Below, piece by piece: positions 1-13,229 of a stretch of DNA of 64,000 nucleotides. The stretch comes from Melanocharis versteri (taxonomy: Eukaryota > Chordata > Aves > Passeriformes > Melanocharitidae). Position 1 is the first letter of the stretch. Every line of letters begins with the position of its first letter. Position numbers and translations under genes: made by a program. The notes beneath the pieces were generated by a model, which searched no databases, was not told the origin of the DNA, and saw nothing but the letters and a program-made list of their open reading frames with translations. The DNA lies in the NCBI GenBank assembly GCA_013397845.1, contig VZTG01009076.1, forward strand, positions 930,001 to 994,000. The letters run 5' to 3'.

Positions 1-1529
1 CCTCCCACATGTTGAATGGCAGCTGTAGAGCTCCCAGACGACATTTATGTATTACTGCATTACTCTGTGTGAATGAAGAGAGTAATCTCATTTCCTGGAC
101 TCAGAGGGAAGGCAACAAAATCCTTTGAGAACACATTAATATGAGTATTGTATCTACTTATTTCCTGAAACACACTTCCAAAGCATCAAATTTCTATATG
201 GGCTGAGAAATTCTGACAAAACCTGAGCTTGTTGCAAACGACCTGAGAGTTCTATGAAGAATCCAACACCAATCACTGCACAAAAGCTTCACATGGGTTC
301 AAAGACCAGGGAAAAGGTTTTATGGAGAATACTTATACTATGAACCTTTTCCCTTAGTGCCCTGTAATGCATCTTGGATTCTCCACATATTTTAAATTCC
401 TCTGTCAGACAAACAAACTAAAGGCCTAAAGTTAAGCAGCATGGATTCTCTTCCTCCTCACCTGCTACAAATACCACTGGTTCATTTTTTTATAGCCAAG
501 ATTATCTAATATTTAAGAAGTGGCAAAAACTATAAAAAAATATATAGCGTATATTTGTACATACTATGCATATTAAACATCGTAACTTGCAACACTTAAA
601 CACCTCATAGCAGAAATAATGGTGGAACTCCATGACATCATGGATCAGTTCAGGGTAAAAGTGTTCATTCTGTCATATGTCAGCTCCCTGTATATAACCA
701 TATTAACCTATCACCAGACATAAACTAACATACTGCTTTTTTTTTACTGTTTTAGCTCGGGAGCAGCTCCACAGTAACACCATCAGCAGATCAAAGCTTG
801 ACTTGGTCCATCCCAGTTTCAAGCCTAGGTAAAGCAAAACAAGACTGTTCACAGTTGCCCATGTGTACATCTTCTCTGGGGCTTATAATAAGATAATACT
901 TTAATAGCTTAAAAACCAGAATTGATTTCTTATCTTTGGCACTCTTCATATGTGTGAAATATCACTCAAGATGAATAACCCTGCTAGTGTTTTATATTAA
1001 CCTCTTCAAGGAAATGATATTTGTATAATTTTTTCATCTATATTTTTGTCCAGAAACATTTCCAGTTTTAAATAATAATAATGAAAAAATAAAAAGGATA
1101 AAATCCTTGCCTGAAGGAAAAAGCAATTCAAAGTTAATGGCCTTTTAAAAATTATTGGTGCTTTTCTTACCAAACCTAGAGGAAAAATATTTCTATAATG
1201 TTTGTGGCTGAGTCACCTGGGTTTGATTTTCTCTTTGTCAGGATTTTTTTTTTATATTTCTTCAGTGCATCAAAATAATTTACAGCTGCTAGTGTATCTC
1301 TGTGTGTGTGCGCATATGCTGTGATTTTATGTACGCAATTTTGTACATTTTTGTGTAGTCAACTTTCTTACAACTTAAAAAAAAATCGTAGTAAATTTTC
1401 TTACAGTTACAATCAAACATATCATGATGTCTACAGTTGCTCAGCCTCAGGAGTTATCTTGCCTTCAGGGCATCTTTTAAAAAGCTATTTGGTTTTCCAA
1501 GCAATATAGGTTAGAGAAAGAATGATCAA
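1..1529. other. AT-rich unique DNA, no gene seen
   Basis: No recognisable gene, RNA or transposon. The stretch holds short AT-rich simple sequence, including an AAT run near 1071-1083, T runs near 728-736 and 1246-1254, and a short GT-rich patch near 1299-1310. The only open frame of note (67 codons from 1306) overlaps that GT-rich patch and has no protein-like features. Confidence 0.6.
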
Positions 1530-1812
1530 ACCTCTTCAGGAAGTGCCTCATTCAGCCTTCCCAAGGAGGAGCCAGGCTAGCTGTCTCAAACCACCTCCCT
1601 GTCCTCCACGTGCCCCGGCAGAGATTCTAAGAGGATCTGTTCCATGAACTTCCCAGGCACAGAGGTGAGGCTGACAGCTCAATAGTTCCTAGTGTCCTCC
1701 ATCCTACCCTTTTGAAAGATGGGTAGAAAGTTTCCCTTCTTCCAGGCTCCTGGGACTTCACTTGACTGCTATGACATTTCAAATATCATGAAGTGGCTTT
1801 GCAACTAAGCTC
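1530..1812 (-). mobile_element. CR1 LINE fragment, central reverse-transcriptase region
   Basis: Read on the minus strand, this block encodes the early palm/fingers part of the CR1 ORF2 reverse transcriptase. The peptides SLTSVPGKFMEQILLE and, further upstream, PIFQKGRMEDTRNY are visible; they correspond to the family's FKKGRKEDPGNYRPVS and SLTSVPGKIMEQILLE stretches. An in-frame TGA follows the NY of that motif, and further stops (TGA, TAG) come after GHVEDREVV, so the copy is dead. Both ends are missing: there is no endonuclease part, no FADD catalytic motif and no 3' tail. It is noticeably less AT-rich than its surroundings, as expected for an inserted element. The CR1 assignment rests on remembered family sequence, not a search. 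Confidence 0.85.
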
Positions 1813-4800
1813 CAAAGTAAATTCAGGCTGTGCTGGTAAGATAGAGTAGTCATTTATTCTCAAGCTTGGTATGGATCCCTAAATCAAGAAAATACTCCTA
1901 TGGGATTTATGGAAATACAAAAAGTAAAGCAATTGGTTATAATGACCAGTGTGAGTCTGCAATACACTGGTTTTGATTTTTACGAGCTTTAAAACCATTC
2001 AGAGAGCAATCAGTTCCTTCTCTTGCCTTTCCAGCCTTTGTATCTCTCCCTATACTCATTCCACCATGCATGAAGACAGAAAGGTTTATTACTTTCTCTC
2101 TTCTAGAATGATGCCTTAGGATTTTAGCTTTAGTGAGTATTCATTAATTTTTATGAAATGCACATACTCCTCAAATTTTTACACTTGTTTCTTATCATTA
2201 TGATGGCAGAGGAGCAAGTTCCACTTCAAATCTTAGGTCAAAAATTAATGAAGAGGACCAACACCAGAGTCTAAGATGAGGCGATTTAATAACTTTCTTC
2301 CTTCAGGAAATGAGTCAGCATGATTTTTTTACTGAATTTCTATAATGTTCCTGTGGTATCTAAAATTCAAAGGCAAAAGCAGCAAGGAACCTTTACTGAT
2401 ATGTGTGTGTGTTTATATATATAAATATTCACACTAAAAATACACAACGCAAAAGCAAAGTCCTTTACTTCTAATGTCTCAGAGAATTGATTATTCTGGC
2501 ATGCTGAACAATTTGAGTGAATTTGCTTTTTAGTTCTACTGTGGGATTTGGAGGAAGGTGAGATATTAATATCTTATATAGTTCAAGTCTAACACTGTTC
2601 AAGTAGGACAACTCACCTCTCTCCCCACATCAATTCCCCCCTGCACGTGAAAATTGCCAAGTCTCTGTTTCTGCCTCACGGGTTGTAAACAGGGCCAGCC
2701 ATTAAAGGGACATCAGCAGTGTATGTAGTTCATCCTCTGGTATCGAGACAAAGAAATCTCTTAACTCGTTATTTCAAAGTGAAGAAATGAACAGAGCAGC
2801 AAATCTTGGGTGTTCCTGCTAATCATTGTCCTTGAATTTTCATTATAGCATATCTGACAAAGGTGTCAGAGGCTTGTAACCAATTCATCCTTTGGCTATA
2901 AATCTAAGCATACATCCATAGGACAGCTTTTCCTATTCACTGCTGATAGACCTACAATAAAGTTATAAGAGTCATGGAGAAGATGCAGAGATGCTGTCAT
3001 AATACAGTAACCTCAGTACTTAATATATCTATATTACATCATACTTAATATATCTATATTACATTATATAACATACACAATTTTTTAAAACAACTTCAGT
3101 TCTTCAATATCAGAAAAAACTCCAAAGTGATGGAGATGCACAGAAGTGATAAAAAACATTACAGAATTATCTCATAAATTCATGAAGTTCTGAGCTTAGA
3201 ATAAATTGCAAATTTTGCTCAGTCTACTTTTTTAAAGTCATCAAAGAGAGGAGTTTGTCTGTAGCTGTCTTCTGTGAAACGTATTTAAAACTGCCATACC
3301 CAGTCAAACCAATGGCCAACCATCCTTTGCAAGTATGATACTGCTGGACAAGATTACTCAATGTGTGCTGAGGGTTTGCCTTTTCTAGTTAGGTAAAACT
3401 TTTAGATCTTGTAACACACTTTTTTTTAAACTTGTGCAGAGGCAAAACCAACCTAAATCCAGGAAAGATCATTATAATTAGAAAAGTACATTTCAGACTG
3501 CAACCAGTGCAAAGCAAGAGTTCTGTATCATCATCTTGCTACACATATAAAATATGTTCCTTCAGAAACAACACAGAAAAGCTTTATTTAAACATTTACT
3601 AAACACCCAACCTCACGAACTTGTCAAGATGCATTTTACTCTCAATGCTGCATAAATAAATTCTAGAGAGGGAATGGAGGGAGGTGTTTTACATTGCATT
3701 ATAGTACATGAAGTGGTAGGGTGAGAAATTTAATACTGCAGTTTGCTTTCTTTTTTTATAAGCTATATAACCCTTATTTCCAAATCAGTTATCTAAATTC
3801 AAGATTAAATGTCTTTTAGAAAACATTAAATGAGACACAGATATCTGAGGTCAAGGGCCGGATTTTTTGCATTCAGAATTTTTGTTTTCTCACTCATACT
3901 TTGTGAATACTGCTATATTAAAGTAGTGTTCGACCTAACATTAAAGGGTTGCATATAGGTTAAGTGCTGTAAATATTACCATTTGTACTTGATAACAAAC
4001 AGCAGTGATCTCTGATAGTTTCACAAACCTTTCCAAGGCTTTTTATAAACATTTGTTCTCCAGGCATGTTTTTTTACAGTCTTAACCGCTGAAAATGGAG
4101 CCACTCTTCCCAGGATATTCTAAAAATGTTATAGTTGTTGACATTAGTAAGTGAGGGGCAGAATAAAAGATGGAGACACAGGAGTCTAACTGCTGAAAAT
4201 TTTTATCTGCAACACGAGCATTTGGTGCCAGATCCACTTAGGATCATCACCCATTTTTTCCCAACAGTGTAATGCACAGATGAGAATATGAATGATTTTT
4301 CAGCAGGTAACTTGTGAGTCACGTCACAACAGTGCTGTCACTTTGAACAATGGGAAAAGGGCAAGTAAATTTTCAGAACTTTCTTTTTATTTTTTAGTAT
4401 AGATGTCAATGTACATGTACAAAAGGAAAGGAATAAATTTCAATGAGAGGTTTGAATAAGCACATAAAAAAATGGAAGTTTATCTGACAATTACCTAAAT
4501 CTACGTAGACCTCTGGAACTTGATGAAATAAGATAAACAGTTCAGAAGATTCTAGAACTAGAACTATCTGCTACTTACTAAGGGTAAGAACAGGTCATAT
4601 AATTTATTAATTGAATTATTTTTGCATGCGTATCTCTTCAAGGTACTTCTTTCTACAGGAGCTAGAGAAGTTAGGAGATTGACTGCCACCTTTTGAATAA
4701 GGGTAGGCTTCTCATGTCCCTTTGTCACATCCATTTTCATCAGAAATGTAGCTTGATTATAAAAATTACAGAAAACTAGGAAATTATTAAAGAACTCCTT

Positions 4801-6325
4801 CCGTCCTGCACTAGGCAAATCTGAGACTGCTGAAATTTTCTTACAAAATCTAGGAAAATCCTAGCCTGGATTAAGTGACTGCATTAACTTAAGTGAAGCT
4901 TCTTTTTCCACGCTGCTTTATTCAGGCCAGGAGTTCAATACCAGCTCCTAACATCAACTCTGTTCCTCATTGCTGCTGAGTTGCTCTCAAGCAAATTTTT
5001 CTCTGGACTTGACCAGAAATTGTATTTTTAATGTGAGACAGCTTTTCAGGCGATTACTGAAACCACCATAGTTAAATGAAAATTCGAAGTGGAATTGATT
5101 TTTGGCAAAAATATTCACAACACAATGTGATGGGCATAGGACCAGATGCAAGGAACATAACATGTCTGCTGTTTCACAGGAGCTACCAGTTCTTTCTTTT
5201 TTCCTGCTCTCTGTGGCACAGCACTTCTGCCATCTGCTCCAGTCAATTGTACAAAGATTACACCAACATGTTCAGTTAGTGTTCTTTTTCACCTTTTGAA
5301 ATAAATTGTAATCACGTATAAAATGTGAAAATGTCAAAAGTCCTCATCTTGTCTTCTCTTACCGACATCTGGTTAGAGCATTGACCAGGACACCACTCAG
5401 GCATTATCAGAAGCGCGCTTCCCCCTGAATCCTCTCAGGCATAACCTGCATGTTTGACATCAGATTTCCCAGCCACCATCTGGTAGCAAAGCTCATTCCA
5501 GCACCCATACTGTCCTCCTCCTATTCCCGATGATTTCCCTTCCCTCACATCCCCCGGCACTTTTTCATCTATCCCCAGCTCTGACTGGCAGCTCTACGAC
5601 ACTACATTGTACCATCGGGCTTCTCCTAGCCTTTGCTTGTGCCAAGCAGACAGGAATGTGAATGCTTTTGCACGCTCTAACAAATCTTCCTCTTCTCTCT
5701 GGCTTTTGAACAATACGATTGCTCTGCACCTTCTTCCTCAGCACATTTATCTTATCTGATATTTTTGAGTCACAGGAGTGATGGAGCTGCACAAGAAAAG
5801 CAAATGTTTGATGTCTGGCCAACTCCTAAATACTAATGCTCTCAAATAAACTTAGTCAACAATGCAAGTAATTTCCAGATTTCTTGAGAGTTCTGAATCA
5901 TCTGTACATATTATTGCTGTCACAACCAAAGTAAAAACGATCTTGGAAATTCCTGGTAATTTTTACAGTGAATCTTACTCTGAATATAGAAAAGCCAGAG
6001 AGCAAGTTTGAATCCAAGTGATTGATAAAGAGATCTTATTCAAGTAATGTTGTATGGAAAAGTCGGTGAATTTATTTGCAGTAAAAGCTTTGAAATTAAT
6101 AAATTATCTAAGGAGAGTTATTTACTTCACAGAGACCCCCTACAGAAGAATAGCACTTTTTTCCACTCTGCTTTGCTTTGCAGAAGGAAACCATGTGGCA
6201 ATGAAAAAGCTAGTTATGCATACAGAGAAGAAAGATTGTTTTTCAGAGCCTGCCTGCTAAGAAATAAAGAATTTTCTCCAATAACCTCATTCTGGGCCAA
6301 CTAAAGACTAAAAAGGCAGTTACTC
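1813..6325. other. AT-rich unique DNA, no gene seen
   Basis: Apart from a 2 x 25 bp tandem duplication (3018-3067) and a short TG/TA dinucleotide patch (about 2402-2425), I recognise nothing. Open frames at 4564-4818 (minus), 5565-5822 (minus) and 6047-6304 (plus) are all under 90 codons, show no domain or signal sequence, and are what AT-rich DNA gives by chance. Confidence 0.6.
3018..3067. repeat. 2 x 25 bp direct tandem duplication
   Basis: A 25-bp unit beginning ACTTAATATATCTATATTAC occurs twice head to tail (3018-3042 and 3043-3067). The copies differ at one position (c versus t, two bases from the unit's end). This looks like a young replication-slippage duplication in AT-rich sequence. 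Confidence 0.9.
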
Positions 6326-6342
6326 TTTTTTTTTTTTTTTTT
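6326..6342. repeat. Poly-T tract (T17)
   Basis: Seventeen consecutive T followed by AGGATACTTGG. It resembles a polypyrimidine tract plus AG splice acceptor, but no exon or donor that makes sense follows. On the minus strand it would be a poly-A tract, yet no AATAAA-type signal lies at the right distance. Simple homopolymer is the best call. Confidence 0.85.
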
Positions 6343-8929
6343 AGGATACTTGGTATTACTCTGGAATTTGTTTTCTTTATCAAATCTATAGGAGTGTAAA
6401 GATGAATGCAATTTTGTTTTTAATGTATAAGTGCTACAATTCTTATGCAGGTATTATAATATTATTACAGTATGATAACATCCTTCTCTTCTATCTCAGA
6501 TCTTTCAGGTTTTTCTCATAGAATCCTTTAAAATTTATCTCCAAAGTCTTCTAATTGAGGTTAATGCAAATTAGTTCTTCATTGGCTCTCCTCCCTTATT
6601 TATCTTGATCTCCAAGCACACATGCTCTTTCGAGAGTTAGTCCTCTCTAACTATTTCAGGGATGTGCTTCGAAAACTCCATTTTCTTTCATTTTGTCCAT
6701 CAGTGATGACAGTTTCAATTGCTTATTTGCTTCCTCCAGAATTGTCTCGAGTTTTGCATGCGATCTGTACATGCAAAAACCCCAAACAAAAACAAAACAA
6801 AACAAACCCCATACAATTCAAATTAACTCTCAAACTCCTCTAAAATTATCCTTTCCTGGGATGTTAGAAATAATTTTGAGATGTTAGAAAAATTAACTGT
6901 TTGATAATGACTAGACAGCAAAGAGCTTAGATGTTGCCTTGAATGCTAATATAAGCACTCTTTGCATGTGACGTGTTGCTGAAACTTCAGATTCTGAAAC
7001 TGATACTGCCTTATGATATCACTGCTGTTATTGGGCACAGCTGAAGCCTTTGCTGGTAAAAAAAAAATCATCATTACATTTTATACCTACAATGCTGTCT
7101 TTCACTTGTCCTTCTTATTGATTTTGAGAATAAAATCAGCAGGACAAAACTGATCATCCAAAACATTTTCTCATTTCTTTCCAAATTACAAGCGAGATTT
7201 AAAAATCCATAGATCAAAAATTAAACTGGCAGAGAAATCACAGAAATGCAGCTTATGCAAGAATTAAAGGTATACTGTGATACAATGTGTAATGGCAGCA
7301 TTATAACTACTCTAGGGTTTTTTTCCTGTGTGTTGTTCAAATCCTTCTGATCTCCCCGAGCCTGAAATAATGGTTCTTAATGAGAATCCAACAGCACTGG
7401 GATAAGAGGGGTACTATCCAGAGATCTGGCCCTATCTATTTTGGAATATAAAATGTATTACACAAAATCAGGACATGTAAAATGAGGTATTTTTATTTGA
7501 ATTTCTCTTTGGATACAATTTCTTCTCAATCTTAGAACTATTTGATATTATCTTTAAAGGCACATTTCTAACAGGATGATTTGAAATTTCAGCACACGTT
7601 CTGTGTGAAACCAGAACTCTGTACTGTGCTAGCTACAGTATCACATTAAAGACTGGTTAGGGAAAGGAGAAATGCATGCTGTGACCAAAAGCAAAAAAAA
7701 CCCACAAGGAAATAAAACCCTCTGACTGCAATAAACTGTTTTCAGCTTTCAAGGAAGACTTTTATGTGAAATACTTGTGTTAAAGTTCTTGCGTGTTTTT
7801 TTGTCTCGTTCAGAAAAATATGATGCAATTTGTAGAAATCAAATCAGCCAGATATATTTCTACCATCAGCAATTTCTCACCAGTTTAATAGCCTGCATCC
7901 AACATGGAGTTAAGTCATGCTACTTCAAAGATGCAGAAATTGCTGCAATAGTTATTTGGGGTATTATTCATTTGGACACTCCTAAGTATTATGTAATCCA
8001 AGATGAAATTCCCTGCCTAAGGTAATAGCAAATTCTTTGCTGTTTTCACAAAGTCAAACAAACATTTCTGAGGTACAGCTTGTGCTTACATTAGAAAAAA
8101 ACAAATTCATGATGATTTTTCCTGAGCTGAGCCATCATTCTAATAATCGTCTTCCCTCTGGTTACATCCAAAGTAGACTTGCATTTTAACAAGATTTAGT
8201 TTGTTCTTATGTTGTGATGAGACATGCCAGGTTCAGTCTGGAAAGCGGATGGAGTCAAAATGTGTTTGGATTTCTACTTCTCTGACAGTTTAACCTTTCC
8301 CAGCCAAAATTTTTTACAGGTATAATTTGAGGATTTGGATCATTTTGTAGAGATTTCAACATATCTTCATGGTTACAAAAGGGCCAAATCCCAGGACAGG
8401 TGTCTTAACAAACTGTCAGCTTCTCCCACAGAGTGACAGCCATTAACTGAGCCTGAAAAGCGGAGATGAGTGTACAGTTTAATGTGCTCTGGCACATTGA
8501 ATTTACTGAGAATCCACAGTAGTTCCAGCCTTTCCTGATGCTACTGCTGACCCACTGCTCACCAGACTATCAGGAGAGCATGCTCAAGAGATCACAGACA
8601 ACTGGCTAAAGTCCATGATGCAAAATTCCCTGATATTTAAAGGCAATACCCTTAAGATATACCCCTTATCTAAAAATACATTCTTTAGAGAGGTGTTTTC
8701 TAGAGGGGATTATGGTTTCCCTAGCATCACATTAGAAAATTCTTGAATTTCTCCTTGTATGTGAGGTTCAGATAACACTCCTCATTCACATCTTTTCAGA
8801 CAACATCTGCCCTGTTGATTGTACAGCCCCAGTGGCAGAGCGAAGGACAAGCAAAATTAGGCAGAGTTTAAACACTCATAATGTAGGCAATATACAGTTT
8901 CTCTACACCTCACTGCCAAGACCTGTTAT
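6343..8929. other. AT-rich unique DNA, no gene seen
   Basis: Apart from the AAAAC repeat at 6775-6810 and an A9 run near 7061, nothing is recognisable. The 82-codon frame at 7777-8025 (plus) has no similarity I know, no domain-like pattern and no convincing splice sites at its edges. Confidence 0.55.
6775..6810. repeat. (AAAAC)n-like simple repeat
   Basis: A-rich, C-interrupted run made of AAAAC/AAACAAAAC units, degenerate at both ends. It explains the odd lysine/asparagine-rich peptides in the short frames that cross it. Confidence 0.85.
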
Positions 8930-8964
8930 GCTCCTTTCAGCCCAAACCATTCTATGACTCTACA
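8930..8964 (+). mobile_element. CR1 LINE 3'-tail relic (very short)
   Basis: The bases CCTTTCAGCCCAAACCATTC followed by TATGACTCTA match the CR1 3' terminus (family form: CCCTTCCAACCCAAACCATT, then CTATGATTCTATG) with a few substitutions. Only about 35 bp are recognisable; the upstream sequence cannot be aligned by eye to the element. CR1 insertions are often severely 5'-truncated, so a tail-only copy is plausible, but chance similarity cannot be excluded at this length. Confidence 0.5.
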
Positions 8965-9374
8965 GTTTAACCTACTTTTTCATTTAACATGTTGTACTGT
9001 TAAGAAGTTATTCCTGGCAGGAAGAGAATAATTATCTTTGTCTATAACGGCAATTTAGTATTCTAAACTCTTCCCAAGAAGCAACAAAATCCATGTGAAT
9101 CTCTCAGGATCATAAGCATGATATTTTTGACCTGAGTCAGATACAGATCAGGCAGATTGTGTTAGTCAACCAACCTTGGATTTGAGCTTTCTGAATTATG
9201 GCATGAGCAATTCCGTGCAGTTACATGATGCATTTATGTCACATAAGCAGCCGTGTTAGGTGCTGATTGGGTTCTGTTGAGCAGTAATACCAGCAATAAA
9301 AGGAGGCACGTTAGCCAGACAGTTTGCTGAGACAAACCTTGTTGGCCATGGTCAGAAAGTGCTGCACACGCTGC

Positions 9375-9407
9375 CCATCTGGGATGCATCTGGGACGCAT
9401 CTGGGAT
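9375..9407. repeat. 3 x 11 bp tandem repeat
   Basis: Three head-to-tail copies of an 11-mer with core CATCTGGGA (first base c/g, last base t/c variable). It lies 3' of an AATAAAAGG sequence at about 9294-9302, within a block with some LTR-like features. Confidence 0.85.
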
Positions 9408-12400
9408 GTCCGATAATATTCCTTGAGTAGCTGTGGCCACCACAGCCTGGTATGTTAATGTCAGAGTTGCTGTTTTCTCAGATATCTAATATATCTTTTC
9501 TGAGTATGGCTTTTGAAAAACGTCAATGTGTGGCCCTCTGAGAAAGAAATTCTGGCTTCATCTGAGTAATAGGTATAAATATGATAATATAACAGGCTCT
9601 GCTTGAAGTGATACTAGATTTTATGCTTGGAAAGCTCTTAACAGATAGTACAAAACACACATACCCATGCCCCTGCTGCCATTCCTACTACAATCATTAT
9701 TATTTCAGTGTTTTTCCCCTCAGCAATTTGGTTTATGATAAAACTACAAAAGAAATAGCAAAATATGATAAAGAAAACCAATCCCTGGTCCTGGGACAGG
9801 AAACATTACCACCTTGCCACACCCAAATTCCACAAGCCTGTCTTTGCCAGCATATCGTAGCAACTTCCACACTGATTATTAACAACCATGTCTGGAATGC
9901 CATTTCTCTCCAGAATTGGATGCTGCCTGTATTGGAGCACCAGTAGGCACAGACAAAAACCACACGGAAGGCATCTTACTTTCCGTTGAACCATAGGAAA
10001 GAAAGGTGGCACTGTGTTCAAGTCCATTAAGCAAGCACTTTGTTCAGTTTAACAGCAGGTGTATCTTTACATGCTAAATTAGGTGCTGCAGTGTTTAACA
10101 TTACCTACTCCATGCATATTCTTAGAGACAGTTAATGGACCACAAATTAATTATTTAATATTTACTGTTTCTCCCTAAATAGATATAAATATGCAAAAGC
10201 TAAATATTAGACTATGTTACAGTGGGAGGTACAGAATTTCAGAAAAGCTCATGAAGAAGAGTACAAGTGAATCTTCCTAAAGCAAACAGCTTTCACTCAG
10301 AAGAAAACACTTGGATAATATTAACATAATATTAAATAAGGATAAGTGACAATAGCAATTTTCACCAGTAGAACCCAAAATCTGTTTCAGAGGAGATAGG
10401 ATCACTAATGATCATATTGACTGAAGTCAAGGAGCTTCCCTTAACTCACCCAGTAGGCCAGTGTGCAAGCCAGGAACAGAGTTCAACTCCACCAGGATGC
10501 AGTCCAATGACTCCATCATCGGTAAAGCCACCCTGGTTTTGTGTTAGCAAATTACAACTTTTTTGCAACCTTACTCACACCAAAGTTTCTCCCACAGTGA
10601 TATCATTTTAGCCACTTTTCCAGCAGAACTTAATGCCAGTTCAAATCTAGCTTCAACCTAATCTGAACACACTTTTAAAAATGGCTTCTTTTTTTTTTCC
10701 TAAAAATCTATTAATTGCACAATTTCCCAAGTAAACTACTCAGAAGTAATAGTTGTATGCAATTTTTAATCCTAAATATTTTTAAATGATTTCTATTTTT
10801 TAATCCCTTTAATGAAAAACCTTTTAATCAACCCAGACTGTCAAGAAGACAGGCTATATCATATGAAGTCATTTTCTTCCACAAAACACTTTCCAATCTG
10901 CTGTGGATTTGCCTGTCCATAGATGTTAGTGATAAGAAATGTCAAATTAAAACATATTGCGTGCCTTAAATCTGAATATGCTTAAATAAAATGAAAGCTC
11001 TGAAAAATAGCTAACATTAATTTTAAATTCCCAAATCGAACTTACTTCCACTGAGATATGTAGCGTACATAAATGCACTGATTTATGTTGAGAGGTAACA
11101 AAAAAGGTCCCATCATATCTGATTTTAAAAATGAAAGCTTTTTCAAAAAAATAATTTGTCTTCATGTAAGGTCATACTACACTAATAACACTCTACTTAG
11201 TGATTTAACCAGTTTCTGATCTCCTCAGCTATTCGATGACCAGAAATAAACTCTAGGATATATTGCAGATATGGAAAAGCGATCTGTTCTCTTCAAAACA
11301 TATGAAAGCCACTGAGAAGCAGACAAAAGATTGTTCCATATGACAGGGGAGATCATTTCTACCAGGAGGAAAATGTGCTTAAATCGCTGAAGTTAGTATG
11401 CCAGACAGATTTGCTTGACCTTCCCCTAAAGCTGGCTCTGCAACAGGGCGTGGATCTATCTGTTCACCAATACTTCTATGTCTTCTTTATTAAAATTCGA
11501 CTTAATGTGTATTTTAAAGGAAGGGTAGGTATGATATTAGTTGTGCAAATGAAGGACATACAAACTTTCCATAAACTACCACGGAATGAAGGCCTGTGTA
11601 AATATAAAACCCATTCCTATGGCCTCCCCAGACACTATGGTGAACATTTGAGGCAGGATTTTACACTACCCATTAAAGGGGCTGTAACATTCAAGGGTAT
11701 GCTTATGGCACTGTACAGTCAGCTTCTGTTCTGAGCTTTCAAAAATGCTTGCCCAGCTCTTATCTGATCAATGCTTCTTCTTTGCAGAGCCATGCTAACA
11801 GGTCACTTTTCTCCTGTAGACCACTTCATAACATCTGCAGCACACATAATTTTTCTCCTGAGCTTCCCTCTCCTTTCCTAAGGCTTCCATCTGTTCTTGA
11901 AAATTCTTAGACCTTGTGCTTGAAAGTGATTTCCTTTGGAACAGTAACCAAAGCTGGTTCCTCATAGCCATCCTTCCCCTAATATTGCCAGATATGACAA
12001 ATATTCCATTCCGTTGGACAATAATTTAATTAGCTTAGCAAGGTTTGAGTCTCAGGCCACTACAATGCTATTTCATTTGACTGCTAAATTTCAGCCTTGG
12101 TCCTTTCAAACAATAACATTTAAAAGTATATTTTGCCTTTTTAACATCCACTGTACCCAGTTCTCCTCTTTCTCACATTTTTGTTTAGTTTTATTATATT
12201 TGTTCATGATTTCTTGTTAATAACAAACTCATAGCCTTCTACAGAATCCATGCAATTCTATGAAGAGGGAAGAAAAATTTAAAATCCATAGAGAAAATAT
12301 ACGTAAAGAAAAAATATTTTCTTTTTATTTTTTATCACAATTAAAAATATTCAATTTTCCAGCTAAATTATTTTTTCTATTGATCCAGATTTTCAGGCTG

Positions 12401-13213
12401 ACATAACCAACGATTACAGATCAAAATTTGCTTGCAACAAGAAATTTTACAAATATGAACTTTTGCTCTCATTTGGAGTGAAAACCAAAAAAGGAATCCA
12501 AGTGTTAAGAAATTTCCATAGGTCAGAAATTTCAGTTTCCAGGCTTTTTTTCTCATTGGATGCATTTAAGCTAACTTCTAGAGCCATTAAAAGTTTATTT
12601 GATTTGTTAAAGTACTTGAAAGTGGGTTTTTTCCCTACCACTAATGCAGGAGAAACCACTTTGCTTATTTAAATATCTGTTCTTTTTCGTGGTATTTGTT
12701 GGGGTCTGCCTGGACACGAGCAATTCCCCCCTTTGGAGGTAAATACGTTAAAGAATCTGAGCTTAGAAAAGGGTTCAAAGTGAATTTCACTTTCTTTTAT
12801 TTGATTGGTGAAACATAAAAGAAGACATTTCCTACTATTTTCTGAAAGCTTTTACAACTGAAGCCCTCTGGCTCAGGGAAAGAAGGGCAATTCAGCAGAG
12901 GTACAATTCTTGCAGATGGTGGAAATGATAAGGCTGATTTGCAAACCATAAGATTAAAGTAAGCAATATAGTCTAAGGAGGGCAAAGAACCAAAACAACT
13001 CCTCAAGAAGCTCCTAAAATTTGCAGGACACTGTATTCTTTACCTCCAACTTGGCCCACAATCACATGCATTTGACTGTAATGCCTACTTCATTAAGGAA
13101 TGCTAATTTGAAGACAGTGGATGCTACTGTCCAGGCCTGAAAGGCATCCTCAGAAGCTGCTCAGGAAACATAACTAGGATACTAATGTAAAGAGCAACAT
13201 GCCAGGCAGTTAA

Positions 13214-13229
13214 AAAATAAATAAATAAA
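13214..13229. repeat. (AAAT)n short microsatellite
   Basis: AAAAATAAATAAATAAA run, about four AAAT units preceded by extra A's. No associated element recognised. Confidence 0.8.

Noticed and set aside
6326..6350. T17 followed by AG as a splice acceptor
   Set aside because: No plausible exon with a donor follows; homopolymer T tracts before AG are common.
11375..11734. 119-codon plus-strand frame
   Set aside because: No motif, domain or splice context; the length is within chance expectation for AT-rich DNA of this size.
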